From: Tetradesmus obliquus
Lineage: Eukaryota > Chlorophyta > Chlorophyceae > Sphaeropleales > Scenedesmaceae
NCBI GenBank assembly: GCA_030272155.1
Contig: CP126197.1
Location: 496,001-560,000 of the forward strand
DNA: 64,000 nucleotides
Direction of reading: 5' to 3'
The position numbers and the translations under genes are program-made. Positions 47,839 through 60,130 of this stretch are shown piece after piece (positions within the stretch are counted from its first letter, which is position 1; each line of letters starts with the position of its first letter). The notes under the pieces are model-generated. The model saw only the letters and a list, made by a program, of their open reading frames with translations, did not search any database and was not told where the DNA came from.

Positions 47839-50800
47839 ATGGGGCGTCATAAAGTTTGTTTTCGGCGGTGGTCAGCCGCGGCCCTGCTGGTGCTGCTGCT
47901 GGGAGGATGCGGGCTGCATGTCATGGCCCAGGGTGAGTGCTGTAGGCTGTTCGCTGCGTGGCACTGCAGAATATTGATCTAAAACTGCATCCTTGGTCGA
48001 TCGATGCATTGCATGCTCAGTGCAGCAGAGCGGGACTGATGTAGTGTCAGGGCCTGAAGAGCTGCCCGAACTTACCACATCTCTGATGCAGCTGTGCCAG
48101 CACATTATTGTTTGGCTGCCATACTTTAGCCAGACGCAGTGTCACATAGTCAGCTGTTTTGAGGCAGCCTGCAGGAGTCAGCTGCTGCAGTGAGCTGTGC
48201 ATGTCATCTTCAATGTGGAGTGAGAGGGCCTCAGGCCAGCGGTGCAGCAGCACCAGACAAGCAACTATGCCTTGGACACATCTTCTGGTGACGGCATTAT
48301 AATTAAGCCTGTGTGAATTCTAGCTGAACTGCCTGTGCAATTCCCCGCTGTGTGTGATGTTACCTTTGTATCTGCAGGTGATGGGCCCAGCGACAAACCG
48401 CCAGCACCAGACATACTGGAGAACGACGCCAGCAGCAGCGGCAGCAGAAGCAGCAGCCGCGGCCGCGGCAGCAGCAGCAGCCAGCAGATGACGTGCACGA
48501 ATAACATGCAGCAGGGAGGTGTGCTGCCTCTGGCAAAGGCATGGACAGAGGCAGGCCGGGTCACACTCAGCGCTGCGCCGCTTGAGCAGGGGGGCTGTGT
48601 GGCCTACAAAATAACGCCGCAGCAGCTGGCAGGCACGGCGTGTGCGACGCCATCACCTGACAGGTAAGGCCCGGCGCAAGCTGGTGGGCTGATCTGTCGC
48701 AAATTGGCTGATGCTGTTTGGAATTCCATCGTGCAGCAGTGCGGCTTGCTTTGTAGGAGTGCTGCTTTCAGTGGACTGCAGCCTGTGCTGGTTTCCCACC
48801 CGTTGATCTATCTTGCTGCTGGATGATGCTGTGGCTCCTGTGTTGTCTTTGCGATCACTGTGCTTTCACCGTGTACCTGTCCTTGCACCCTCCTTGCAGC
48901 TACATTCTCGTGGAGTTCTGGCAGCAGCCAGGCAACAGCAGCAGCAGCAGCAGCGGCGGCAGGCGCAGCAGCATGCCAGACGTGCGCGTGCTAGCCGCCA
49001 GGGGCACGCAGCCCTGGATAACAGTGGGCCCAGATGGCCACACAAAAGTAACACCGCCTATCAGGGACCCCGACACAGGCCTCACACCTGTGGGGACGTT
49101 TCAGGATGATGCAGCGGTGGTGTATAACAGGGCTGCTGCGCGTGTGTTTTTCCCGACTGCCTCGCCGATGACTGATGTGGGGGAGCCACTGGACCCTAAC
49201 ACCTGGTGAGGGTTTTGTGGCTTGTGTGTCGGGGTTTGGGGTTTAATGCAGTTTTAGGGCTTAGGGATGACGGAATGCTGGCTCTCCTAAGTGCAAGATG
49301 GGGACAATGAGCAGCGCTCGTGTTATTCATTGTCTCGGCTGCTGTGTGGTCCTGTGGGGAGCCATAGAGGACTTTGAAGGAGCGACGAAAGACACCGCAA
49401 GGTTGGTTCCAACTGCCTCGCTGATGGCTGATGTGGGGGAGCCGCTGGACCCTAACACCTGGTGAGGGTTGTATGGGCTCAGGAATGATTAGATAATGGC
49501 TGTTCTCAGTGCAGCATGGGGACAGTAGAAGTCTACGTGTTGTTTCTCTTGTCAGCTGCTGGTGCGGTCCCACCAGCCACGACAGAAGCTGCATATCCCG
49601 CATCACTGTGATGTGTATGTGCCCCGACACATTGTTTTGTTCTGCCGCTGCGACCTCTGTATCTGTTCCCTCATATCTGTTGCCTTGCAGACACATCAAA
49701 ATGACCCTTTCAAGCAGATGTGAAACTCACCTGTATATCCGGCGGGCACATCAGCGTGATACATGCCCTGCCACATCCCTGAATTCTGCCGCTTCACCCT
49801 TTGTATCTGTTGCCTCGCATCTGCTTTGCCCCGCAGGTACATCACAGTGGCAGTCAAGCCTCAGGAGGGCAGCTCAGACCCCCTACCAGGCTATGGCATC
49901 CGGGCATCTTGCATAATCGCAAACCCAACAGGCAGCAGCAGCAGCCGCATGGACACGCGGCGAGTCGGCAGCAGCAGCAGCGCAGCAGCAGCACTTGGAG
50001 ATACTACGGATGGCATTCCCTGCCCAGTAGCATCGCCTGGCGGGCCTCAGTGCAGCGGGCGGGGCACATGCAGGGTGGACAGCACGGTAAGGCCAGCAAG
50101 CTTTGTTTGGTTTTGGTATTGCGATGTATTTGCAACACAGTATTGGATACTCATGTCTGTTTTCCCTTGAACTGTTCTGTTAGTGCAGCGGGCGCGGCAC
50201 ATGCAAGGTGGACAGCACGGTGAGATGCCCAACAAGCCCTGCTGTGTATCTACTGCAGAGTGTTTGCAAATTATTGATGACTGCTCTCCTGTCTGTTTTG
50301 CCCTTCGACCGTTGTATGGTAGTGTGGTGGAGGAGCACCTGCAGGGTGGACAGCACGGTAAGTTTTCTGCCCAGCTAGCAGAGGTGACAGATGCAACACA
50401 ATGGTCTTGTGTGCAGAGGCAAGTCTATGCACCACACACATGTAGCATCCTGCTGCAGCTTCACAGCAGCAGCGAGGCTGTGGGTAGGGACGCAGCACAA
50501 ATGCAGGGAAATAATGTATCGACCTATCACCTAGCTAGGTCGCTGAGCGACCAACGCGTGCTGGCTCTCACCTGCAACACGCCCCGCTGCTGAATTGCAC
50601 ACCATACACAGGCACAGAGCATCGAGCGCAGCCGCTACTGCGAATGTGAAACTGGCTCAGGCAGCTACGCCTGCCAAACCCGCCTGCCAGCCCTACCCCT
50701 CAACACTGCAGCAAACACCTACTCCCCCCCCTTTGGCCACACTTGCTCACTTGCTGTCCCAAACATGCTTGCCTTCTCACCCATGCTTGCTGACCTGCTC

Positions 50801-53356
50801 ATCCACACCCGCTGCTCTGCCACCTGCCCAACCGCCACATACATAACATCCACGCAGGCGCAGAGCATCGAGCGCAGCCGCTACTGCGACTGTGAAACTG
50901 GCTCAGGCAGCTACGCCTGCCAAACCCGCCTGCCAGCCCTACCCCTCAACACTGCAGCAAACACCTACTCCCCCCCCTTTGGCCACACTTGCTCACTTGC
51001 TGTCCCAAACATGCTTGCCTTCTCACCCATGCTTGCTGACCTGCTCATCCACACCCGCTGCTCTGCCACCTGCCCAACCGCCGCATACATAACATCCACG
51101 CAGGCGCAGAGCATCGAGCGCAGCCGCTACTGCGACTGTGAAACTGGCTCAGGCAGCTACGCCTGCCAGACGCGCCTGCCAGCCCTGCCGCTCAACACAG
51201 CCACCACAGTAACCGTACCCCCCGGGCAGTGGGGCATCTGGGAAGTGACACTTCCGGGCCTTATCAAAGACAGCAGAGGAGGGCCTGGGGCACCTCCTAG
51301 GGATGCTGTGGCAGCAGCAGCAGCAGGGCTTGGGCCGGGGCTGGTTGGCAATGAGGTGCTGCTGGTGACTGCGGAGCGGGTTGACCGCGAGCAGGGCTTT
51401 GGCGGCAACCCGCTGCTGTTTTTGAAGCCGTTTATGACAAAGGTGGGCTTAAGGACTTGGGGTTTAGGGGCTGGGTGGGTCTTAAGGGTTGAAAGATTCG
51501 GGGCCGGGGCTTGTCGGGAATGAGGTGCTGCTGGTGACTGCTGAGAGGGTCGACAGGGATCAGGGCTTTGGCGGCAACCCGCTGCTGTTTTTGAAGCCGT
51601 TTATGACAAAGGTGGGCTTAAGGACTTGAGGTTTAGGGGTTGGGGTGGATGAAAGGGTTTTAGGCTTGGGGCCTGGGCTGGTAGGGAGCGAGGTGCTGCT
51701 GGTGACTGCGGAGCGCGTGGACAGGGATCAGGGCTTTGGTGGCAACCGGCTGCTATTTTTGAAGCCATTTATGACAAAGGTGGGTCAAGGACTTGCGGTT
51801 TAGGTGTTATGGTGGGCTTCATGGGTTTAAGACTTGGGGCCGGGGCTTGTTGGAATGAGGTGCTGCTGGTGACTGCTGAGCGGGTTGACAGGGATCAGGG
51901 CTTTGGCGGCAACCCGCTGCTGTTCCTTAAACCCTTCCATGACAAAGGTGGGTTTGAGGGTTGCTTTGGTCCCAAGGGTTTAAGATTTGGGGCTTGGGCT
52001 GGTGGGGAATGAGGTGCTTGTGGTGACGGCTGAGCGGGTTGACAGGGAGCAGGGCTTTGGCGGCAACCCGCTGCTGTTCCTTAAACCCTTCATGACAAAG
52101 GTGGGTTAGGGCTGTGGTTTAGGGTTATGTGGCTGTCACAGCTCAAAGCGGACATGGTGCAGTACACCTCATCATCTGTCAGGTTCTTTTAATACATGCG
52201 GTATGTTTTGTTGTGTCCTGCAGGACCACAATCAGCCCAGCCATGGTGTGCTGGACACAGACGTGGTGCAGCACGCCGCATCACATGACCCGTTGTTAGC
52301 TAACATATGTTATAATGTCTTGCAGGACCACAACGAGCCCAGCCTTGACGCCCTGGACACCGATGTGGTGCAGTACGCTGATCTGCGCAGCTTCCAGCTG
52401 CAGCTCAACAGGCACTACCTGCTGCAGGTGAGGCTCCTGCGGCCTTGCGTTTTGGTGTGGTATGATAAAAAGGAGTTTGAGGGTTATGCAGGCTGGTTGC
52501 GCGCCGAGACCAATGCTGCAGACCAGTATAGCATGTGCACCAACCAGAGGGTGTCTGCGGATCTGTTGTTCTGTGTAGTATCATTGCTGCAGGGGCACGT
52601 TTGATGCCGCTGCAGGTGCCTCGGCGAGCTGCTGTAGCATTGCTTGAGTATTTTCAGCTGCTGGCACTCACGTGCTGAACTTCCTTCCTGCCTGTTCTCT
52701 GTGTTGCCGCTGGTTCTGCCTTGCTGCCTTCTGTTTCATCGCCACATCCTTCGCACCCGCAGCGCCTGCCGGTGCGGGACGCACTGAGCCCTTCAGGCGC
52801 CTCCGGCTACAGCATGCCGCGCCGCTGGTATGTCGCCATCTACAACTCCAATGCGACCCGTCTCTCCCAGCCAGCCCGCGTGGAGCTTAACGTGCAGTAC
52901 AGAGACCTAAACCGCTCTCCCCTCGTCTGCCCCTTCGACTGCAGCGGTTCAGGCCGCTGCGTGGACCCTAAACCCGCCAGCTCAGCACTCATGCCGTTAG
53001 ATCTGGGATCGAACGGGCCGTCAGATGCGAGCATTGTAACAGCGATTGGGCCGATGCAGGACCAGAGTCCGGTGGATGCGGGGTTCATGTGCGTGTGTAA
53101 CCCGGGTTACGCCGGGCTGACCTGCGAGGGCCGAATGCAGAATGTAACAGTAGGCAGCGGGCAGCAGCGGCTCGGGCCCGAGGTTTTGCAGCCCGGCGGC
53201 TGGTTCTTCTACGTTGTTACAGTTGACTCAGGGTTTAACCCGCAGCAGCATGACCTGGGCATTCAGTGGACCATTGGGGAGCCTTCGAGCCCTCCTAGCA
53301 ACTACAGCGGGGCCTTCATTTCGTTTGACCAGGGGCCGCTGCCAAGGTGAGGCAAT

Positions 53357-53388
<32 letters not shown>

Positions 53389-53558
53389 GGCAGTGACGGT
53401 CTGCAAACTGTGCATGCAGCCGTCACAGGGAGATCATGTCAGGTATTGCAATGATGTGAGTGAGCTGTCCTCATGCAGTGCTGGATTCAGGTGTTTCATC
53501 AACCTTTGTATGCATCCGTTCTGCGCAGTCCACTGCCGCTGACACTTGCCAATACCAT

Positions 53559-53614
<56 letters not shown>

Positions 53615-55391
53615 GCTGCGCAGCCACGCGCTGGGTGACAGGCGGCTGGTCATCCCTGTGCGCAAGAGCATGACGCCCTACTCCAAGCTCATCGTGCGCA
53701 ACAACCCGCCGCTGCCGCTGCAGGTGCGGGTTGCGTTGTTTGTTGTTCTCTGTGCACAATTCAGCATCCACATGCAGCAGCAACGGCAGCGTGGGCGGTC
53801 AGAGCTGCATCGGAATGTACCATGCATCTATGCCTGTGTGGTTGCGGCATTGACTTGATCCACCTTGAGGCTTAGGACCGCAGCTTGTTACTGCATCCCC
53901 ATATCGTACTCAACGAGTGCTAATCATCACCAGCCGCCCCTTACTGCAATGCATGTTGTCTTTCTTCATCCGTGAGACTCATCCGCTCGGCTTGCTGTTA
54001 CGCTGCAGGTCCCCGGCGGCCAGCTCAGCCCAGGCGGCACGTACGTGGTGTCAATCTTCAACAACGACTACGCAGTGACAGAGCCGTTCCAGTTCACCCT
54101 GAACTTCTTCATAATGGCAGACCAAGGAACTTTCATGCACCCATACATGAGCATCTTGCTGGGCGTCACTGCGGCTGTTATTTTGTGCCTGGCAATGACG
54201 TTATGTAAGCGCGTGGTCATGCGGTATGGCATTGTACCCTGGCGCTGGCGGCAGCGGCGGCGGGAGCTTGCAGAGGCTGCTGCTGCTGCTGCTGTGGGAC
54301 CTGGGCAGGGCAATTCACTTGCATTAGTGCTGATGGCAGCACAGACGCAGCCGAGTAACAGAGGCGTGCCGCCGGAGGTATATCAGGCTTTTCCTTGCAG
54401 GCCGTATGCAGCAAAGGAGTACCAGCAGCGGCAGCACGGCGTGCAGCAGCAGCAGCAGGATGTGGCAGCTGTAGCCGGCAGCGATCAGCAGCCGCGGCGG
54501 CAGCGGCACAGCAGCGGCACAGGGCAGCCCGGGTCACCTGTGGCTTCGTCTGTTGTGTCGGCAGCAGCAGCAGCAGCGCCAGCCGGCGCTGATGTCGAGT
54601 CGCAGCAGCAGCAGCAGCAGCAGCAGGGTGGCGGGCGGCAGAGCCTAACTGCTCGGCTGTCTCAGCTTGGCAGTCAGCTCTCGCAGCAGCTTTCAATGCA
54701 GCTCAGCGGCACAGCACCAGCACCTGCAGCTGCTGCTCCTGCTGCTGCCACAGCTGCTGCTGCCACAGCTGCTGCTGCCCAGCCGCTGCGCTCGCCTCGT
54801 GCTGCTGTGTCCCCCACAGCCGCAGTCAAGATCAGCAGTACAGGCAGTACGGCTGTCCCCACAGGCAGTACAGATCAGGACGATGACCTGGCAGCAGTAC
54901 GGGATGACGATGCACCCAGCTGTACAGTGTGTCTGGGCGAGTACGTTGCAGAGGAACTTGTCCGGCAGCTGCCATGCGGCCACGAATTTCACCAGGCTTG
55001 CATCGATCAATGGATGGTCAATCATGGCACATGTCCGATCTGCCGTATGCCATTATGGCCGGGTGCATTTGATCCGGAAGATGAAGAGTCAGATGGTGGC
55101 AGCGAGCACCAGCCGCCGGCGGCGATCTACGTGCACCATGACATGCCTTCCGGCGGCTTCATGGGTGGCAGCAGCACCGGCGGCGGCGGTGGCAATGCTG
55201 CTGCTGCTGCTGCTCCGGCGGCTGCGGGTGCAGGTGCGGCAGGCGGGGCTGCAGCAGCAGCAGGGACGGGTGTGGGCGGCGTGACTGGAGCAGCAGCAGC
55301 AGCAGCTGCTGCTGGGGCAGGTGCTGGCTTGGTGCTGTATGGGGTGAATGAGCAGCAGCCGCAGCGGCTGCTGTGGCAGCAGCAGCAGCTC

Positions 55392-55425
<34 letters not shown>

Positions 55426-55634
55426 GGCACCCGCTGCAGCCTATGTCGCCGCCGCCGCCTACTGGGGCAGCGGTGTACACGGGCGAGCAGGCGCAGCAGC
55501 AGCAGCAGCAGCAGCGGAGGCAGCAGCGGGCAAGCACTGGCGGCGATAGCACGGACTGGAATATTCCGGCGGTGCAGGGCTTGCCTGACACCTGGCGGCG
55601 GCAGCAGCAGCGGCCACGGTACAGCTCATCTTGA
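47839..55634 (+). CDS. EGF-domain transmembrane protein with cytosolic RING-H2 finger
   Basis: Nine exons (47839-47932, 48378-48663, 48900-49205, 49837-50086, 51104-51442, 52326-52427, 52763-53346, 53624-53723, 54009-55634) sum to 3687 nt, giving 1228 residues; all phases close. A signal peptide (SAAALLVLLLGGCGLHVMAQ) is followed by a large extracellular part with beta-rich modules, an EGF-like unit (CSGRGTCRVD... YCDCETGSGSYAC) and a second one (CPFDCSGSGRCVD... MCVCNPGYAGLTC). The segments GGWFFYVVTVDSGF and GGTYVVSIFNN resemble prepeptidase C-terminal-type domains. One membrane helix (SILLGVTAAVILCLAMTL, about 735-752) and a basic stop-transfer precede a Gln/Ala-rich region. A RING-H2 finger at about 992-1033 (CTVC, CGHEFH, C, CPIC) would bind zinc and an E2 enzyme. 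The inference is a receptor-like ubiquitin ligase at the cell surface or endomembrane. The tail is low-complexity. Confidence 0.88.
49415..50362 (+). repeat. Stutter copies around exons 3 and 4 of the EGF-RING gene
   Basis: 49415-49470 repeats the 3' end of exon 48900-49205 (DVGEPLDPNTW and donor). 49688-49712 is a 5' copy of exon 49837-50086. About 50183-50222 and 50330-50362 are 3' copies of its end (CSGRGTC.VDST), the second strongly worn. Confidence 0.85.
50612..52285 (+). repeat. Seven stutter copies around exons 5 and 6 of the EGF-RING gene
   Basis: Two 5' copies (about 50612-50712 and 50859-50959) of exon 51104-51442 precede it. Each carries the same roughly 240-bp intron unit, and the second unit and the intact exon's 5' flank are almost identical, so they are recent. 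Four 3' copies (about 51500-51612, 51668-51780, 51834-51946, 51990-52102) repeat GNEVLLVTAERVD...FLKPF and the donor. About 52222-52285 is a 5' copy of exon 52326-52427. Confidence 0.93.
53562..53612. repeat. (CTG)n tract before an acceptor in the EGF-RING gene
   Basis: About 17 CTG units, shortly before the CGCAG acceptor of exon 53624-53723. Confidence 0.9.
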
Positions 55635-57010
55635 TAGGCATGCGCATGTGTAGCAGCTGCTTGCTTTTTCACAGCTTGTGTATCTGCTGCTTGTGTATTT
55701 GCTGTTGGTAAATAGAAGTGTGTGTCAGCAGTTGGTGCTCGGTGTGGAGAAGCCTCGGTAGTCTCTGCAGCAGGCTTGAGGGAGAGCAGGCTGCGTGGAT
55801 TGTTGCTTTGTTGTCAGTTTGACGTATATGGTGCTTTTGCAGTGCGTTGCAGCAGGTTGCTTATGTATTGATGTTGATGCCGATACCAATACATGTGGGG
55901 CATGGCACCATCTTGAATGCCAATGAGTAGCATTGTTGCAGCGGATGGCTGTCTGTTGCCATTACCTGGCAGGGCGCAGCTCTAGCTATCAGAACGTAAC
56001 TCGGAATGCAAGGGTTGTGTTTGTGGAACGTGTGGGCAGGAGTATTGCAGTTAATGGTGTGTGGGGCAATGTGTGGCACGCACGCCATGCACGAGGCTGG
56101 TGCTTTGTCTGTAGTGCACATGTGCACAAGCTGCTGGTCGCATGCCATATTGCCTCATCTTGACGTGTGTGGGAGCATCATGTTGCAACGTGCTTATGCA
56201 AAGCGTGCTTCCTGCAACTCTTTGCACGGATTGCCGCAGTACTTGGAACCCTCGCGTGGCCTCTCATGTACATGTACATATGCTGCAAGCACGCAATCAT
56301 CTAGTGTGGCAGCATGCAGGAATCAGCCGCTTGACATGTTGCTGTTTGAATTCAGATGTCTTGTGCTGCCTGTAGACCTGCATTGCAGCTGCAGGGCTGT
56401 TGGGCATAGGCACTGCCAACCCCGGTTAATGCTGGTGTTGCTGTCTGCAGCACCTGGGTTCTCCAAGTGCAACTCAGTAATGCTGGATGTTGGATTTATT
56501 GGTGGTGGATGTGTGCGAGTTGCTGAAACATTTCATATATTGTGTGCTCCGTTAATGGTTGCGCTGCATAATCCTGCGACAGCAGCCGTTGACATGATTG
56601 ACCTGCTTGCACGTTGTACCAATTTTATACAGCAGCCGTGGTGCCGGGGTGACCGATGGTGCGTGTGACTTCAAATTGTCGCGATTTGGCTGAGCTAATT
56701 GCAGGAAATTATCACACTTCGCAATATGTTGCTTGCATGCGCAGCCAACGTCTTCAAAACTCGAAATGTTGCATGTATCGAGACAGCTAATGGGCGCAGC
56801 GGGACCTGCGGTTCAACTTGACGGATCGTCTCTAATCACTGGCAAGTATGTTACCACACCCAATTTAGACTGTTGTTAAGCTTTGAGACCATGCGGGGCT
56901 GCTGCAGTAATAAGAACAGCCAATCGGCTCCAAGCGCGCCATGCAAGTGATCAACATGGAGGTGCCTCAGGTTTCGCAAAACAGCTTATTATTGCGGTGA
57001 AAAGGCATTA
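55635..57010. other. Intergenic region
   Basis: No gene is seen. It holds the 3' flank of the EGF-RING gene and, at its end, the subtilase promoter region. Confidence 0.5.
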
Positions 57011-58736
57011 ATGGCGCGGCAGCGGCGATGCAGGCTTGTAACATCGCCTGCGATGTCTTCTGCCACAGTGCTGCGAGCGGTGCTGCTGGCAGCATGCCTG
57101 CTCTATGCGGCACTCGGAGAAACTGTCCAGCTGAATGAATCAAATGTGGAGGGCAGTATCATGCCTCAGGAGCTTCAATCCCCGCCCTCTGCGGGGACCG
57201 AGCTCTGCGATTATGACCAGGCTGCATCAGCCCAGCAGCAGCAGGAGCAGCAGCAGCTTTATGTGGTAGCCTTGGATGGTAGCCCAGCAAGCAGCAGCAC
57301 TGATACTGCAACCTCCAGCAATGAAGCCAGCCAGCCAGCAGAGCCATCAAGCTCAGCTACAGACAGCTTGCCAAGCAGCAGTAACACAGCAGCAGGAGCA
57401 GGGCCTGATCCAGCCAGCTGGCAGCTTGGCAGCTTCCCTGCACCCCCGCCACCCCCTTTACAAGAACCACAAGCAGCAGCAGCCTTCCAAGGACCTTCCA
57501 ATACATTAGCAGCTTCTGCGACAGCACGTCAAGCAGCAGCTGCTAACCCTGCGGCGAATGCAGCGGCTGTGTCTGCTGTGCCGAACATGGGGGTGGCTCC
57601 TGCAGGCAGCCGGGTGCCTGGGCGCTACATTGTGTTCTTCCGCAGCAATGTCAGCAGCACTCAGCAGGGCATTGACAGGTGCGCTGTGACTGCTGGTGGT
57701 GAGACTGCGAGTGACTGCAACCAGCTTGCAATCATGCAGTAGTACTAATGTAAAGGCAGGAGTAGCACAGCAGCAATGGCCCTGTTCCTGTCTCGCATCT
57801 CAACCACATGATTGCAAATGTGATGATACATGACAACCTCTTACCTTCAAGTGCTGCTGATGTCTTGCTGCTGTTTTAATCAGGCTGCAGCACCATGTAT
57901 CTGGGAGGCTTGCGCGTGCTGCAGCTGCAGCCAGCAGCACAGGAGCCAGCGTCGGCATTGCTTCTGTTGCCACCGCAGCAGTAGGAGCAGCATCTGCACC
58001 AGCAATCCCTTTCCACATCAAAGGCAAGCTTGGCAGTGACGCAGACAGCAGCACTGTGGGAGTGGCGTCAGTGGGCATTGCAGCCGTTGCAAGCCGCACT
58101 GGCAGCAGCAGCAGCAGCAGGCGGAGGCCGAAGGGACTGGTGGTTGAGACGCCGGCTGGTGTGCAGGCGCGGGCGCTGTTCAGAGCTCTGCGCAGTGCCA
58201 GTGACGTCGAAAGGGTGGTGCAGGATCGGGTAATTTCCATCGCACAAAGTGAGTGCCGGGCAACTGTCACGTTGCTTAATCTCTAGTCAGCATGTTCTTC
58301 AGCTAGCTGTCTGCCTGATTCACTGAAGGGTGGTGCAGGGTCGCGATTCTCCATCGCACAAAGTGAGTGCAGTGACGCAATGCCTGCCAGCACAATATAG
58401 CTTAGGGGCTGCCGTTACAGCAAGTTTCCAGTCAAAATTGAGAAGGGGCTGCTCTGCTGCGCAGTTCACACTGACCACTGCCGCTGCAAGAAGCTGAACA
58501 GCACACACAACACAAAGGGCAAAAGTGTAGACCTTGCCGATCATATTGTCTTGCTGCTGCTGCTGCTGCTGCTGCTGCTGACCCGTATGCACGCCGCCTG
58601 CACACAGCCCGCTGCATCCCGCCCAGCTCCCTGGCAGGCATCTCATCTGCTGGCCCCAGGCTGCAACGGGCCGGCTGCAAAGCCAACGGCACACAGCACA
58701 TAGAGCGAGGGCGCTTGACTCATTAATCAACTGGTC

Positions 58737-58769
<33 letters not shown>

Positions 58770-58910
58770 ACCCGCACACAGCCCGCTGCATCCCGCCCAG
58801 CTCCCTGGCAGGCATCTCATCTGCTGGCCCCAGGCTGCAATGGGCCGGCTGCAAAGCAAAACGGCACACAGCACATAGAGCGAGGGCGCTAGACTCATCA
58901 ATAAATTGTC

Positions 58911-58949
<39 letters not shown>

Positions 58950-60089
58950 ATTCACACACAGCCCGCTGCATCCCGCCCAGCTCCCTGGCAGGCATCTCAT
59001 CTGCCGGCCCCAGGCTGCAGTGGGCCGGCTGCAAAGCAAACGGCACCAGGATCTTCTGGTTTGGCGAGCGCTGCGGAGCAAACCTGGCGAGGACTCGCTG
59101 GGTGGGCATGTATGCAGTCAACACCACCACAAATGAAATGATACCGGGCTGTTTGCAGTACCGGAAGAGTCCTGAGAGTGACCCTTGGAACGTGGCACAC
59201 ATGGGTGCATGCGGCGTGGCGCCAACTGTCGCTCCAGGTCTGCCGATTAGTGTGTGTCCAGATGCAGATGCAGCAGGCTGTATCTCTCCTGCAAGGCTAG
59301 GGTTGCTGCGGCTAACCCTAAATAAGGCAGTCAGCTGCAACGGCAACAGCAGCAGCCAGCTGGTGCTGCAGGGTGCCAGGTGCGGCCCGGGTTTAGGGTT
59401 TGTGCAGTGGTCGTCCGTGCTGATGCCGGACGGTGCGGGCTGCTCATTCAACCGGTCACCAACAGACAGGAAGTTTAACAACGACTGGCTAGGCACCTGT
59501 GGAGTGACACCACGCCACATCACACTACCTGGTGTGGTCTGTACCACCATCCAAGCAGAGTCAGGCGTCAACGAATTCAAGTCAGGAGCTTTCCTACAGC
59601 GGCCCCCGCCTCCGCCAATGGTGAGATCACCACCGCCTCCCAGACCTCCGCCACCGCCGCCATCGCCCAAACCGCCGCCGCCGCCACCGCCGTCGCCAAA
59701 ACCGCCGCCGCCACCACCCCCGCCGTCACCGCCGCCGCCATCGCCGCCACCGCCGTCTCCACCGCCGTCACCACCGCCAAGTGCTGGTAACATCCCATCA
59801 GGTGGGTGCTGTCAAAATGTTCGATCTCAGGTCTTGGTCAAAGTGCTGGTACACGAGACTGCTGCTGCTGCTGCACCCGATGCAAGCACGTGCTCATCTG
59901 AAACTAGCTGTCTTGCACTAACATGCTGCTGCTACTGCTGCTGCTGCTGCTGCTGCTGCTACCCTGCAGCTGACTTGGCGGTGAACGAGTTCATCCCCTT
60001 AGGCATCCAGTGCATTGCGACAGTCTACAAGAGCAGGCATGTCCCGTGCCCCGTATGTGAATCGATTACAAAGCAACTCACAAACCTCT

Positions 60090-60130
<41 letters not shown>

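Noticed and set aside
50612..51103. The EGF exon copies as real extra EGF repeats
   Set aside because: The upstream copies lack usable donors and run into stops or intron; the protein closes in phase with only the last copy.
58320..59793. Long minus-strand open frames with Gln or Gly runs
   Set aside because: They are shadows of the subtilase exon 3 copies, CTG tracts and the SPPPP rod; the plus strand carries the conserved residues.
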